Assembly: GCF_011075055.1 (NCBI RefSeq) | Contig: NC_058150.1 | Span: 8,004,006 to 8,068,005, forward strand | Length of the DNA: 64,000 nucleotides | Direction: 5' to 3' | DNA from: Mangifera indica | Taxonomy: Eukaryota > Streptophyta > Magnoliopsida > Sapindales > Anacardiaceae | The notes under the pieces: model-generated | What the model was told of the DNA's origin: nothing | Database searches by the model: none | The model's input: the letters and a program-made list of their open reading frames with translations, nothing else | In this document: positions 27,728 to 41,585 of the stretch, in pieces | How the letters are laid out: every line of letters begins with the position of its first letter | Position numbering within the stretch: position 1 is the stretch's first letter | Program-made: the position numbers and the translations under genes

Positions 27728-28823
27728 TATCTTTCTTTGTTTGCATATGAAAGTTTAATGTTCAATTCTAGTTAACTTTTATCCTAGATTAACACTTCAT
27801 ATAACAGTCATTGTATATCATCTGATGTTTCACCTATATAAATATTCATTTACAAAGTGCAAGTTGTTTATCAGGAAGGAAGATTTTTGCTTATTTAGAG
27901 CTGGTAAATGCATGTACTTCCATAGTGGAAAATAAATTCAGATGATACGTAACAGGTGAAACACATTGGATTTGGTTAATCATCTTGAGCATTGGACTAA
28001 ATTAAACAAGAAAAACGTATACACTAATTGAAAGAAAACAGGCCAGTTTTAGATATTTTTAACTTTTTTCTATTCGAACTTTGATGAAACGATAATTTCT
28101 TATCCTTTTTAATAAGAAAAATCCATCGAGCAGAAGACGAACCCCTTACTTGGAGGGTGGCCTATCATTGTCTCTGCTGGGACCGGGAGTGGAGTGGCCT
28201 GTGATAAAAAATTCAGAATGCCTGATAATGGTGGATTTGCAGTCACAAAAATATTTGAGGGTTATCTTTGAAGACCAACATCCTCGGCTAAAACAATTTC
28301 AATTTTCATCCCAAGAACAGAATGGGAAACAACTTTGAACAACAAAATCAAAGATGGAATGCAAAACGGGGAATCAAGACAAAACAAAAAATTTATATAT
28401 AAAAATATATCAGTTACTTCTCAGCTCCAGAATCATACATGGCTTCATACAGTCAGTTTGATAGTAATGAACATAATTGGTATTTACTGAAAATTAATAT
28501 AAAGAATTGACACAAAAATTACATATTTCATCTCAACCAAATGGGATAACTGAACTCAACAGGCACCGAGTTTCCAACAAGAGATTACAATTATCTGAGG
28601 CAAATTCCAGAGGTGCATTTGCAGCAAGCTTTATAAAGCGACTACTTGGACCTACGCATCTCAAATTCAGTGAAAAACTCCCGAATCCCTCTTCATCAGC
28701 CAACATCATTTGAAGTGGATGGTAGCAGCAGAAAGGAGAATCATCTGCCAAGTCGTATAATTCCATTCCCAAAAATAGTGAATAGTTAACTCAGAAGGCT
28801 TCAAGAAATAACCGTCACAGCAA
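27728..28823. other. Convergent 3' flanks
   Basis: The RPA-interacting protein (plus) and the auxilin-related gene (minus) end facing each other. The stretch holds their 3' UTRs, with no further gene seen. Short frames at 28150-28713 show no recognisable domain. Confidence 0.5.
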
Positions 28824-31800
28824 TCAAAAGAGCTCCTCTGAATTGAACTTGTTCCATGCCTCCTATTAGAATAACAAAGGACATGTAAGAACAAGAAAAA
28901 GATGCATATCAGACCTCAAACAGGAAAATTCAACACATACTAAATGAAAGCACTTCAAACTTTTCACTAGTCATGCAAATCAGATTGAATTATCATTGTA
29001 TAACACAATCGACATCTACATCAGGTGCACAAGATATAATTGAACTTGGAACACAAAACAGTGTGTAGAGCGATTGAGATCTTGAAGGCATAATACATGA
29101 AATTTTAATCAAGTAATTGTACCTTCAGCAAGTCAAACACCTTCTCAGCAATATATTTCTGTTGAAGATTGGCTCCCTTTTGCTGCACTTTGTCAGGATG
29201 GATGCATAAAGTTGCCTTTCTATAATGTTTCTTGACCGCGGCACCAATGATCAAATCAGTCAAAGAAACAGGTTGCCAACCACATTCAGGCCAAAGCACC
29301 TGATTGTTTAACAAAAATTCAGGAGACCAGTTGGTGATAGCAGTACCAAGAACATGATGAGAAATTATACAAAGTACATTCATTAATGAAAGAGAAAGAT
29401 GTAAATCTATTGGGAAATAAAATATGTGTTCCCTAGACCTAAAAATTTGTTTACTGGGGCATGCATAATGCATGGTTTTATGTTTTTGTGTGACAAAGGG
29501 GAATGGGAATGGGAAGTTTTCTACATAAATAGATGGATACATTTATGCTATTAGCAATAAGGAGAAATTGATGGTTGCTTAATAACAAGATAATAGTTTT
29601 CCCATCCCCAAATATGAGTTAACCGATTAAAACTTATCAGAACTTTGTTGTTTTAGCAGCTAAAATTGGTTTTAAGGGAGTTCAAACTTTGTCCAATCTC
29701 CCATCAGATAATTGCATTTCTATCACACGTTTGAGGTCCACAAACTGTTCTATGCAGCTGTCCTATTGATGCCTTAAGAGTAATTTTAACAAAAAGTTTA
29801 TAGACCTAAAAAAATGACTGCAGAATCAGGGAGTGGACAAACGTTAAAATCCTTATGTTAAATATTCCACATAGGTGGTTGTAGTGAAGTCTAAATCCCC
29901 GATATCTTGGCAAGAACTCAAGCTTAGAGAACTAAACCCAACCATTGAAAAAAATGGGGTGCTATGGCAACAAGAAGTTGCATATCTGTACATACAATAT
30001 AATCCCTTTTTTTTTTAAAGGAATATAATGCAAGCATTTAATAATACACAGTAAACATTCAAAAGAAAATACACTATAACGTAACTTACATATTGCAATG
30101 TTGAAAGCAGAGCACGTAAATTTCCTTCTTTCCCAGCAGCCCAGCGCTTGATTTCAGCATCTAGTGTTTCAGCAATCCTCTGCACTCAGTATAGATCAGC
30201 ATTAGGCATGTGATAAACATTATGAAAATATCCTCAAACAGGAGACACTTAAGCCAGGCCAAAACACTACAATAGCGATATATTTTCATTTTGTACTCAC
30301 TTAAAGAACATAAATAAACAGCACCAAATACTAAGCACTCTAGCTTCTGCAATGAGATATTTAGACCCTAGTTTCATGAAATTACACTTGAGATACACAA
30401 TATTCTGAAAATAATTTAATTTAAAGATATTTTTGAAAGTTAATGATCCTCTCGTGCTCCTCCAATAAATATCTTAGGTAATTCAATTTTGGTAAATCCG
30501 AAACTAGGTAATGAGAACCAAGTCACAAAACCTACACTATTTTTAAGATTGGTTGCATTAGGAAAGAAGTGAGAACTAAAACAAACAGAGACAAGGATAT
30601 TCAGACTTTCTTCACCAGGAAAATCAATCCAATGCAAAAACAAACATATAAAATTATTTACATTTTCACCAATTCATAACTCAACATTTACCAACTTCAT
30701 TCATTTTGTAAATTAGATCCTGAGAACCAAAGGCAGCAACTCATATTCAGAGCTGCCAGAAAAGTATCTAAAATATGATAGAATGTGTTCACAAAATGTT
30801 ATCCACATAACAAACTCTACATATTAAATGCCTTCATAAAATCGTCTCTCTTGACTAAACCCAACCCCAGTTTTCAAGGGGATAGGGGAAGAATAACAAG
30901 CCCCATAACTATAAAAAGGAAAAAAAAATTCACTGCACCAACTTACATGTCTCTCAGCTTGCTCTCTCTGAGCTTGGAGATCACGTTGATTCTTCTCAGC
31001 CAGAGCTTTTGCCTGAGAATACATTTTCAACTATTAGTTTTAGAGCTAACTACAAGAAGCTGGAAATGGCATAAAAAAATAAATTATAACAATCCATAAT
31101 TTAACGAGTTTTACATAGAAGTGCAGAATTAATGATTCAAGAAGCACAGCTTACATACCGCACGCTCCTGAGTCCTCTGGTGGCGTTCCAACCTGGCTCT
31201 TCGTCTTTCTTCAGTCTCCCCTTCCACCTCTTGGAACTCTCCAGCTGATGAGCCAGAAGCTTTTGGAAGAAAGTAGAACAGTCAGTTAGCAATAAATGAG
31301 ATATAAAGAGATATATTTTGCAGTGCTACCTCCAAATATTGAAGTAAGATCATCAACAATATTTGTAGTTGAAGAAGCTTTCTTCATATTAGATGAGGTT
31401 CCAACGGAGGTCCTCCTCCCTGCTTCAGGCCCTCCCTTGCTCGGAACATCAAAAAGAGGATCCTGAAACACAAATTCAACAAGTTAGGTTGGTTCATGAC
31501 AATAAATCCAAACCTGGACACAACATTTGAAACTCAGGTTCTCACTGAAGAGTTGGCCCTTGGCCTAGGTGCACTGCTTGGTCGAGAACCCATGCTAAAA
31601 AAGGATTCAAGATCATTTTCATTCTTCTGTTGGTTCTGGCTTGCCCTTGCTGCAGCAGCAGCCCTTTCCCGAGCCTCTGCCACAGCTCTTTCTCGGGCCT
31701 CTGCAGCAGCTCTTCCTACAGCAGCTCGTTCAGCTCTAAGCCGTACTTCGGCTTCAGCTCTAGCAACAGATGCTCTTTCCCGTGCTTCCCTCTCCCTTGC

Positions 31801-34800
31801 TTCCGCATTTGCCCTTTCCCTGGCTTCTGCAGCAGCCTTTTCTGCCCTTTCTCTTGCTTCTGCTGCTGCCCTTTCACGAGCCTCAGCTTGTGCCCTCTGA
31901 ACAGCAGCTCTTTCTGCACGTTCTCGAGCTGCAGCATTTACTTTACCAACAGCAGCCCTTTCAGCTTTTAGGCGAGCTTCGGCAGCTGCCCTTTCTCTTG
32001 CCTCTCTAGTAGCCCTTTCCACAGCTTGTCTGGCCTTTTCTCTTTCCCTCTCAATCTCCCTAGCTCGCTCCCTCTCTTTTTCAAGTCTCCTCTGTTCTCT
32101 CTCCCTCTCCTCCCTTTCTATCTCTCTCTCAAGTCTCCTCTGTTCTCTCTCTTCCTCTTCCTTCTCTCTCTGTTGCCTTTCCCAATCTAATCTTTCCTGA
32201 GCATCTGGTGTGCCACTCTCATCTTTATCTAGTTGAACAAATTCTTTACTTCTTGCAGCCCTTAAAGACTCCCTTTCTCTCACTTCCTTTGCATGGCGAA
32301 ACTTAGCTTCGGCTCTGTCCATAGCTTCCTTCATGGCAGCAGCTGAAGCAGCAGCTACAGAGCTTTCCACATCTTCAGCAGGAGGGACTTCTCCATATTC
32401 ATTAGCATTATTCCAGGACCTACCCATGGCAAAATCTTCAAGTTCATCTATTTGTGATGCCACTGAACCCCTAGCTGCAGCATGACTTGACCTAGGGCTA
32501 CGAGAATACTGATGAGAACTTGACACAGTAGAAAACTCGTTAACCTTCTTTCTTTCATTAGCGAAAGACTCCAACTGTGAAAGTCGTGTCGGTCTAGGAG
32601 GTGGTGGCCTTGAAGGAGGAGGAGCACTTGTGGGTTGAGTAGAAAGAGGAATCTCTGACACAGTAAGCCATATGTCATCAGATGATTCAAATATATCTTC
32701 AGATCTTGGAGTTGAGTTGACCCGTGACTTTATCTCATTAGGGCTGGTACTATTGTATGAAGGGGGAGAAGTAGCCTCGCCAATGGATCTATGAGAATCT
32801 GTTGAAGCACTTGGCATGTCAAAGAGGGGATCATGAGATCCCTGAAAATTGTCAACAGGTGTCCTGTTCTGTGAGTAACTCTCAGAATTTTCTGAAGATC
32901 TCTCAATTGATTCTTTACCAGGATGAGCTTGTGTATCACTCATGCCTTCAGGTCTTAAAGGGCTCCTATCCTTCCCTCTCTTATCGACCACAGTTGAAAC
33001 AGGAGGCACAGATTTTCCAAGAACATTAAGAGGATCTAAATCATCAAATGTCCCTCCACTTACAGATGAATCATTCACTTTTGCACTTCCTGACTGACTG
33101 AATATACCCATTTCTTCAAGTGGATCAGTGAATACCTCTGATGAACCCACCGAATTTGATCCTAAGCCTACAAAAGGGTCCTTCATCCCACTAGATGCTG
33201 TCTTTGATGTAGAAGGTGGCTTCTGGGACCTACTAGATTCTGTAGTTGACCTGTGCATAGGGGATACGGATGTGTATATACATATCAACCGGTATTTCAA
33301 TGGGGATTCGGAGAATTACAAAATTCTTCAAATCAAGATCAAAAAATTGAATTCACATAGTTTTTTTATTAACTAACATATCATATATACATTAGGCAGT
33401 AATAATGCTCAAAAGAATTTCAGTATTATACCAAATTGCTAGGGTAACATAAATTATTTGTTACCCCAAGCAGCATAAATAATATTCAAATTTTATAAAA
33501 TTAAAACTGCATTCATATAAAACTTTAGCATTAACAAAAAACTTCAAAAATATTTCTGCATAATTGAAATTACCTCAAGAAATACAGTCTCTGAAGCATA
33601 ATCAGAGAAATTTCTACAAGATTCTGTCTATTTCCCTTTTTTTTAAAACACGCTAGAGGTAAGACATGGACTTATAGTACAAAAAAACAAATAAAAGGCT
33701 GAAGCAAAGGGATGATGAAAGAATAGTACCTAAACTAGAGTGTTCAAAGTTCAGGCGCTATTTTATTGAAAGAAAAACGTTGCATCCTTCTTAACACACG
33801 CCTAGTCACACAGAAAAGTACAAGCTAGAAATTGGCTAGATGTCCTAATTAAACCACACACCAATATACAAGGAAGAACACAAGCAAACCTATAAGAGAT
33901 AGCAAACACCACAAATTTGATTGTAAGTGAAACAAGTGATTTGATTAAACTTTACGCAATATTCCAACACTGAATCATAACTAAAACAACCACATAAACT
34001 TGTCAAACCCCTAATTTTCCAAACTGCAAAATCTAGAAACTTATATCCATCATTGATTTAACATCCTCATCAGTTCTCCAACTAGGGTTTAAACGAATCC
34101 ATTCTACAATATCGGAGGGTTCAAAATATATTTCAAATCAGAGTGAACATTTTGCCCCAAGGATTCCTGAATCTGGTCGGCCTTAACTTGTTGACACCAC
34201 TCCCAAATATGATGATCTCTCAAAGGACTAGTTTAAAAATAACATAATCACGCAGCATTTTCACTTCCTACACTTCTGGGTTTTAACAGTCTTTGTTGGA
34301 TTTGCGTGTCCATAAGAGAACACCTGATAACATAGATTCACGCTTGTCCCCACACTGCTAACATTACCGGTTAGTTTTCAGGTTTTTACTGTGTCTAAGA
34401 AATTACGACAGAACCTAACATTAGCACACAATTTTCGAATGCTTCTTGAATTTAGACAAATTATAGTACAACTGTACACAAGAACTTAATTAACTAAAGT
34501 AATTAACTCAAAATGCTGACATAGTTACACTCTAATCAAAATGTGAAACATAAAAAATACCTGTTACTAATAGGAGAACTACTACGGCCAAAACCAGGCA
34601 ACAAATCATCAAATACCGAAGCATCTTTCTCCTTCTTGACTCTCGATTCTGTCTCCTTTTTACCTAAATTCCCCAAAAGATCATCAAATGGTGAACTCTC
34701 TTTCGCGCTACGTTGTTGTTTCGGCGGCGAACTGGATATCGACGCAAACACATCATCAACGTTGGCGCTCGATTGCCGCCACGTCCCCGCAGCAGAAGCA

Positions 34801-35222
34801 GACGAGCTCTTCAATCCAGGCAAACCTTCGAAAATATCATCATCGTACACCGGCTTATCAAACGACGGCATCGAATTCGCCTTCGAATTATTCGATTTCG
34901 CACTCTGGTCTTTAAAAATCGAATCATGGTCAAACGACGACGACATATTGCCTGCTCGAGAATCCACAGACGAAGTCGAAGAGTACTTCGGTGGCCCACC
35001 GAATACATCGTCGAACAACAATCCATCGCGATCGTGATCATCGAATACATGATTCGATTTTAATGATGAGGATTTAGTAAAATCGGGAGGATTATCAGAT
35101 CCGAGTCCGAAACTTGAATTGGCAGTTGAGGAATTGTTAGCTCGAGAAGGTGCCATGGGGGCGTTTTTCCCCTGCGGTTTGAAACCGAAATCCCTGGCCA
35201 AAAGACCCGGAAAATCGTCCAT
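28824..35222 (-). CDS. Auxilin-related J-domain protein (clathrin uncoating co-chaperone)
   Basis: The product is 990 aa in eight exons: 35222-34561, 33250-31546, 31462-31330, 31259-31159, 31012-30947, 30179-30090, 29299-29123 and 28862-28824. Auxilins recruit Hsc70 through a J-domain to strip clathrin from vesicles. The N-terminal half is Ser-, Asp- and Phe-rich, with repeated DPF/DPL motifs (DPFVGLG, DPLEEMG, DPLNVLG, DPLFDMP) and FDDLL motifs of the type that bind clathrin and adaptors. About residues 530-750 form a highly charged, Ala-Arg-Glu-rich predicted coiled coil. [20 protein letters not shown] precedes the J-domain (about 890-990), which contains [33 protein letters not shown] with the essential HPD, and the ending [12 protein letters not shown]. 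This matches Arabidopsis auxilin-related proteins 1/2 (At4g12780/At4g12770 from memory). Exons 2-5 and most of exon 1 are duplicated at 36595-42645. Confidence 0.93.
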
Positions 35223-36594
35223 TGATTTGGAGTACTATTAAGATCTATGACGGATGTGATGTAAAAATTTTGAAATTGTTAGATCTGAGATAAAGGCGAG
35301 AGGATGAAGAGAATGCAGAGAATCAAAATAAAAACAAAGAAAGAGAGAGAAAAAAAAAGTAAAAAAAAATGGAGGGTAATCAGTCAATTATTGAATAATA
35401 AAGATTTTTTTAATAATAATAAGGTGGAGATGAGGGAGGAGAATCGGTTTCAGGAAACTGAAAATTTGAAATTATGAGGTTTTGATTTTTGTTTTCTGTG
35501 CTTTCTTGACTCAGTTTTGGTTGTTTTTCGTCTTCCCTTTTTCTTAGTTTCCTCTCTCTATGAGGCTCTCAGTTGAGTGGGATGGGAGACTTCTTTTCGT
35601 TCTTGTTTTTTTTTTAGTTTTTTTCTTTCGAATGATAGATTGTTTTTGAATCTTTGATCTAGGACCCGCCGTGTTTCTATTTGGCGAAGTGGCTGACCAT
35701 TTTCTTAAATTTATTGCATTAAAAAATTTTGAAAATTTTTTATTTATTTGTAATTAAGTATTTAAATATATATAATTAAAAATAAAATAATAATTAATAT
35801 ACTATTTAATTGAATAATTAAAATCAATTGTATATAATTTTTTTAAAATTACACTTAAAAATGAGATAATAACAGTTATAAATTTTATGAATTATATATT
35901 TTTAATAAAAAATAAATTTTATTTTTATTTAAATTTTAAATTTTTAAATTTTTTATTAAAAATTAAACACATCAAACTTTTATGGCTGTTTCGAAAGAAT
36001 TTTTATTTTCTTTAAAAAATGATGAATGAAATAATTACATTGAGAATTTTAGGAGTAAGCTTAGACAATTTCAATAATCATTAATTTTCAAATACTAAAT
36101 TGTGTTTTCATCCAAAACTTAGAAGAATTTTTGTTTCTGGCAATATATTATCTTACTTATATTATTATATTTAATTTATCATAAATAATAAAAAATTTTA
36201 AGAATTATCTAAAATAACTTCAATTTTGTTATATTTTTATTCTTATTTATATGTATTTTAGGTTTAAAATACTTTTATTTTTAATTAATATAATAAATAA
36301 TACAAAAAATATTAAAATAATTATTTATAAAGATATTTAAATAAAATAATATTTTAATATTTTTTAATTAAATATAACCAAACACAGCATTTAGTTATAT
36401 TTATCTATTTTTATTCTATATCCAATAATCTTAAAAATAATATATATTTTTGATAATATTTCATATTTATCCAGAACTCTATCTTTTATTACTGAGAGTA
36501 TTTTGTTTTGATTGTCAAATAATAAAAAGTTTTAATAATTTTATATTATCAATAATTATGTGATATGTAATATAAAAGAATTATCACATCAACT
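30249..36594. repeat. Tandem duplication, unit 1 (intact auxilin side)
   Basis: This unit runs from intron 5 of the auxilin gene to about 1.4 kb upstream of its start codon, about 6346 bp. The same order of sequence restarts at 36595. Both ends carry TTAAG (30249-30253 and 36595-36599). Confidence 0.9.
35223..36594. other. Auxilin upstream region, very AT-rich
   Basis: 5' UTR and promoter of the intact auxilin gene (to about 35700), then AT-rich DNA with runs such as ATATATTTTTAATAAAAAAT. From about 36130 it contains degenerate ~300-bp modules that recur at 42190, 42640 and 42960. No coding capacity. Confidence 0.5.
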
Positions 36595-37260
36595 TTAAGC
36601 CAGGCCAAAACACTACGATAGCGATATATTTTCATTTTGTACTCACTTAAAAGAACATAAATAAACAGCACTAAATACTAAGCACTCTAGCTTCTGCAAT
36701 GAGATATTAGACCCTAGTTTCATGAAATCACACTTGAGATACACAATATTCTGAAAATAATTTAATTTAAAGATATTTTTGAAACTTGATGATCCTCTCG
36801 TGCTCCTCCAATAAATATCTTAGGTAATGAGAACCAAGTCACAAAACCTACACTATTCTTAAGATTGGTTGCATTAGGAAAGAAGTGAGAACTAAAACAA
36901 ACAGAGACAAGGATATTCAGACTATCTTCACCAGGCAAATCAATCCAATGCAAAAACAAACATATAAAATTATTTATATTTTCACCAATTCAAAACTCAA
37001 CATTTACCAACTTCATTCATTTTGTAAATCAGATCCTGAGACCAAAGGCAGCAAATCATATTCAGAGCTGCCAGAAAAGTATCTAAAATATGATAGAATG
37101 TGTTCACAAAATGTTATCCACATAACAAACTCTACATATTAAATGCCTTCATGAAATCGTCTCTCTTAACTAAACCCCAGTTTTCAAGGGGATAGGGGAA
37201 GAATAACAAGCCCCATAACTATAAAATGGAAAAAAAAAAAAATTCACTGCACCAACTTAC

Positions 37261-40200
37261 ATGTCTCTCAGCTTGCTCTCTCTATGAGCTTGGAGATCAC
37301 GTTGATTCTTCTCAGCCAGAGCTTTTGCCTGAGAATACATATTCAACTATTAGTTTTAGAGCTAACTACAAGAAGCTGGAAATGGCATAAAAAAATAAAT
37401 TATAACAATCCATAATTTAATGAGTTTTACATAGAAGTGAAGAATTAATGATTCAAGAGGCACAGCTTACATACCGCACGCTCCTGAGTCCTCTGGTGGT
37501 GTTCCAACCTGGCTCTTCATCTTTCTTCAGTCTCCTCTTCCACCTCTTGGAACTCTCCAGCTGATGAGCCAGAAGCTTTTGGAAGAAAGTAGAACAGTCA
37601 GTTAGCAATAAATGAGATATAAAGAGGTATATTTTGGAGTGCTACCTCCAAAAATTGAAGTAAGATCATCAACAATATTTGTAGTTGAAGAAGCTTTCTT
37701 CATGTTAGATGAGGTTCCAACGGAGGTCCTCCTCCCTGCTTCAGGCCCTCCCTTGCTCTGAACATCAAAAAGAGGATCCTGAAACACAAATTCAACAAAT
37801 TAGGTTGGTTCATGACAATAAATCCAAACCTGGACACAACATTTGAAACTCAGGTTCTCACTGAAGAGTTGGCCCTTGGCCTAGGTGCACTGCTTGGTCG
37901 AGAACCCATGCTAAAAAAGGATTCAAGATCATTTTAATTCTTTTGTTGGTTCTGGCTTGCCCTTGCTGCAGCAGCAGCCCTTTCCCGAGCCTCTGCCGCA
38001 GCTCTTTCTCCGGCCTCTGCAGCAGCTCTTCCTACAGCAGCTCGTTCAGCTCTAAGCCGTACTTCGGCTTCAGCTCTAGCAACAGATGCTCTTTCCCGTG
38101 CTTCCCTCTCCCTCGCTACTGCATTTGCCCTTTCCCTGGCTTCTGCAGCAGCCTTTTCTGCCCTTTCTCTTGCTTCTGCTGCTGCCCTTTCACGAGCCTC
38201 AGCTTGTGCCCTCTGAACAGCAGCTCTTTCTGCACGTTCTCGAGCTGCAGCATTTACTTTATCAACAGCAGCCCTTTCAGCTTTTAGGCGAGCTTCAGCA
38301 GCTGCCCTTTCTCTTGCCTCTCTAGTAGCCCTTTCCACAGCTTGTCTGGCCTTTTCTCTTTCCCTCTCAATCTCCCTAGCTCGTTCCCTCTCTCTTTCAA
38401 GTCTCCTCTGTTCCCTCTCCCTCTCCTCCCTTTCTCTCTCCCTTTCTCTCTCTCTCTCAACTCTCCTCTGTTCTCTCTCTTCCTCTTCCTTCTCTCTCTG
38501 TTGCCTTTCCCAATCTAATCTTTCCTGAGCATCTGGTGTGCCACTCTCATCTTTATCTAGCTGAACAAATTCTTTACTTCTTGCAGCCCTTAAAGACTCC
38601 CTTTCTCTCACTTCCTCTGCATGGCGAAACTTAGCTTCGGCTCTGTCCATAGCTTCCTTCATGGCAGCAGCTGAAGCAGCAGCTACAGAGCTTTCCACAT
38701 CTACAGCAAGAGGGACTTCTCCATATTCATTAGCATTATTCCAGGACCTACCCATGGCAAAATCTTCAAGTTCATCTATTTGTGATGCCACTGAGCCCCT
38801 AGCTGCAGTATGACTTGACCTAGGGCTACAAGAATACTGATGAGAACTTGACACAGTAGAAAACTCGTTAACCTTCTTTCTTTCATTAGCGAAAGACTCC
38901 AACTTTGAAAGTCGTGTCGGTCTAGGAGATGGTGGTCTTGAAGAAGGAGGAACACTTGTGGGTTGAGTAAAAAGAGGAATCTCTGACACAGTAAGCAATA
39001 TGTCATCAGATGATTCAAATATATCTTCAGATCTTGGAGTTGAGTTGACCTGTGACTTTATCTCATTAGGGCTGGTACTATTGTATGAAGCGGGAGATGT
39101 AGCCTGGCCAACAGATCTATGAGAATCTGTTGAAGCACTTGCCATGTCAAAGAGGGGATCATGAGATCCCTGAAAATTGTCAACAGGTGTCCTGTTCTGT
39201 GAGTAACTCTCAGAATTTTCTGAAGATCTCTCAATTGATTCTTCACCAGGATGAGTTTTTGTATCACTCACGCCTCCAGGTCTCAAAGGGCTCCTATCCT
39301 TCCGTCTCTTATTGACCACAGTTGAAACAGGAGGCACGGATTTTCCAAGAACATTAAGAGGATCTAAATCATCAAATGTCCCTCCACTTAGAGATGAATC
39401 ATTCACTCTTGCACTTCCTGACTGACTGAATATACCCATTTCTTCAAGCGGATCAGTGAATACCTCTGATGAACCCTCCGAATTTGATCCTAAGCCTACG
39501 AAAGGGTCCTTCATCCCACTAGATGCTGTCTTTGATGTAGAAGGTGGCTTCTGGGACCAAATAGATTCTGTAGTTGACCTGTGCATAGGGGATACAGATG
39601 TGTATATACATATCAACCGGTATTTTAATGGGGATTCGGAGAATTGCAAAATTCTTCAAATCAAGATCAAAAAATTGAATTCACATAGTTTTTTTATTAA
39701 CTAACATATCATATATACATTAGGCAGTAATAATGCTCAAAAGAATTTCAGTATTATACCAAATTGCTAGGGTAGCATAAATTATTTGTTTCCCCAAGCC
39801 GCATAAATAATATTCAAATTTTATAAAATTAAAACTGCAGTCATATAAAACTTTAGCATTGACAAAAAACTTCAAAAATATTTCTACATAATTGAAATTA
39901 CCTCAAGAAGTACAGTATCTGAAACATAATCACAGAAATTTCTACAATCTTCCGTCTATTTCCCTTTTATATTTTTACACACTAGAGGTAAGACATGGAT
40001 TTATAATACAAGAAAACAAATAAAAGGCCGAAAGGGATGATGAAAGAATAGTACCTAAACTAGCGTGTTCAAAGTTCATGCATTATTTTATCGAAAGAAA
40101 AATGTTACATCTGTCTTACCACATGCCTAGTCAAAAATATTTCTACATAATTGAAATTACCTCAAGAAATACAGTCTCTGAAGCATAATCAGAGAAATTT

Positions 40201-41585
40201 CTACAAGATTCTGTCTATTTCCCTTTTTTTTTTAACACGCTACAGGTAAGACATGGACTTATAGTAGAAAAAAACAAATAAAAGGCTGAAGCAAAGGGAT
40301 GATGAAAGAATAGTACCTAAACTAGAGTGTTCAAAGTTCATGCGCTATTTTATTGAAAGAAAAACGTTGCATCCTTCTTACCACACGCCTAGTCACACAG
40401 AAAAGTACAAGCTAGAAATTGGCTAGATGTCCTAATTAAACCACACACCAATATACAAGGAAGAACACAAGCAAACCTATAAGAGATAGCAAACACCACA
40501 AATTTGATTGTAAGTGAAACAAGTGATTTGATTAAACTTTACGCAATATTCCAACACTGAATCATAACTAAAACAACCACATAAATTTGTCAAACCCCTA
40601 ATTTTCCAAACTGCAAAATCTAGAAACTTATATCCATCATTGATTTAACATCCTCATCAGTTCTCCAACTAGGGTTTAAACGAAACCATTCTACAATATA
40701 GGAGGGTTCAAATTATATTTCAAATCAGAGTGAACATTTTGCCCCAAGGACTCCAGAATCTGGTTGGCCTTAACTTGTTGACACCACTCCCAAATATGAT
40801 GATCTCTCAAAGGACTAGTTTAAAAATAACATAATCACGCAGCATTTTTACTTCCTACACTTCTGGGTATTAACAGTCTTTGTTGGATTTGCGTGTCCAT
40901 AAGAGAACACCTAATAACATAGATTCACGCTTGTCTCCACAATGCTAACATTACCGGTTAGTTTTCAGGTTTTTACTGTGTCTAAGAAATTAGGACAGAA
41001 CCTAACATTAGCACACAATTTTCGAATGCTTCTTGAATTTAGACAAACTATAGTACAACTGTACACAAGAACTTAATTAACTAAAGTAATTAACTCAAAA
41101 TGCTGACATAGTTACACTCTAATCAAAATGTGAAACATAAAAAATACCTGTTACTAATAGGAGAGCTACTACGGCCAAAACCAGGCAACAAATCATCAAA
41201 TACCGAAGCATCTTTCTCCTTCTTGACTCTCGATTCTGTCTCCTTTTTACCTAAATTCCCCAGAAGATCATCAAATGGTGAATTCTCTTTCGCTCTCCGT
41301 TGTTGTTTCGGCGGCGAACTGGATATCGACGCAAACACATCATCAACGTTGGCGCTCGATTGCGGCCACGTCCCCGCAGCAGAAGCCGACGAGCTCTTCA
41401 ATCCAGGCAAACCTTCGAAAATATCATCATCGTACACCGGCTTATCCAACGACGGCATCGAATTCGCCTTCGAATTATTCGATTTCGCACTCTGGTCTTT
41501 AAAAATCGAATCATGGTCAAACGACGACGACATATTGCCTGCTCGAGAATCCACAGACGAAGTCGAACAGTACTTCGGTGGCCCC
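37261..41585 (-). pseudogene. Auxilin-related pseudogene, 5'- and 3'-truncated tandem copy
   Basis: Remnants of exons 1-5 of the neighbouring auxilin gene lie at about 41585-41148, 39578-37862, 37778-37646, 37575-37475 and 37328-37261. Breaks seen directly: (1) the start codon and first ~75 codons are deleted, and the frame meets a TAA just upstream of the join; (2) exon 2 has a stop TAA at 37937-37935 where the intact gene has GAA (Glu), in the NQQKNE stretch; (3) exon 5 carries a 2-bp insertion (68 nt instead of 66), shifting frame; (4) exons 6-8, including the whole J-domain with HPD, are absent because the duplication began in intron 5. Exon 2 is otherwise open over ~570 codons, with 4 extra Arg/Glu-rich codons, which points to a recent origin. 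It cannot make a working auxilin. Confidence 0.92.
39872..40393. repeat. 259-bp tandem duplication inside the pseudogene intron
   Basis: Unit A (39872-40130) and unit B (40131-about 40393) both begin TCAAAAATATTTCTACATAA. Both run through CCTCAAGAA(A/G)TACAGT, GATGATGAAAGAATAGTACC and TAGTC. The intact gene has one unit only (about 33543-33810). Unit B is nearly identical to that single unit, whereas unit A differs at many sites. Confidence 0.9.

Noticed and set aside
31496..32009. Long open frames on the plus strand opposite auxilin exon 2 (Ala/Leu/Ser/Cys-rich)
   Set aside because: They are shadows of the Arg/Glu/Ala-coding repeats on the minus strand; composition is low-complexity and there is no splice or domain support. 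The same applies at 37943-38325.
34543..35063. Plus-strand frames of 116-164 aa opposite auxilin exon 1
   Set aside because: Antisense shadows of a conserved coding exon, also mirrored in the pseudogene at 41130-41608.
37261..41585. Second functional auxilin gene
   Set aside because: Start codon, J-domain and reading frame are all lost.
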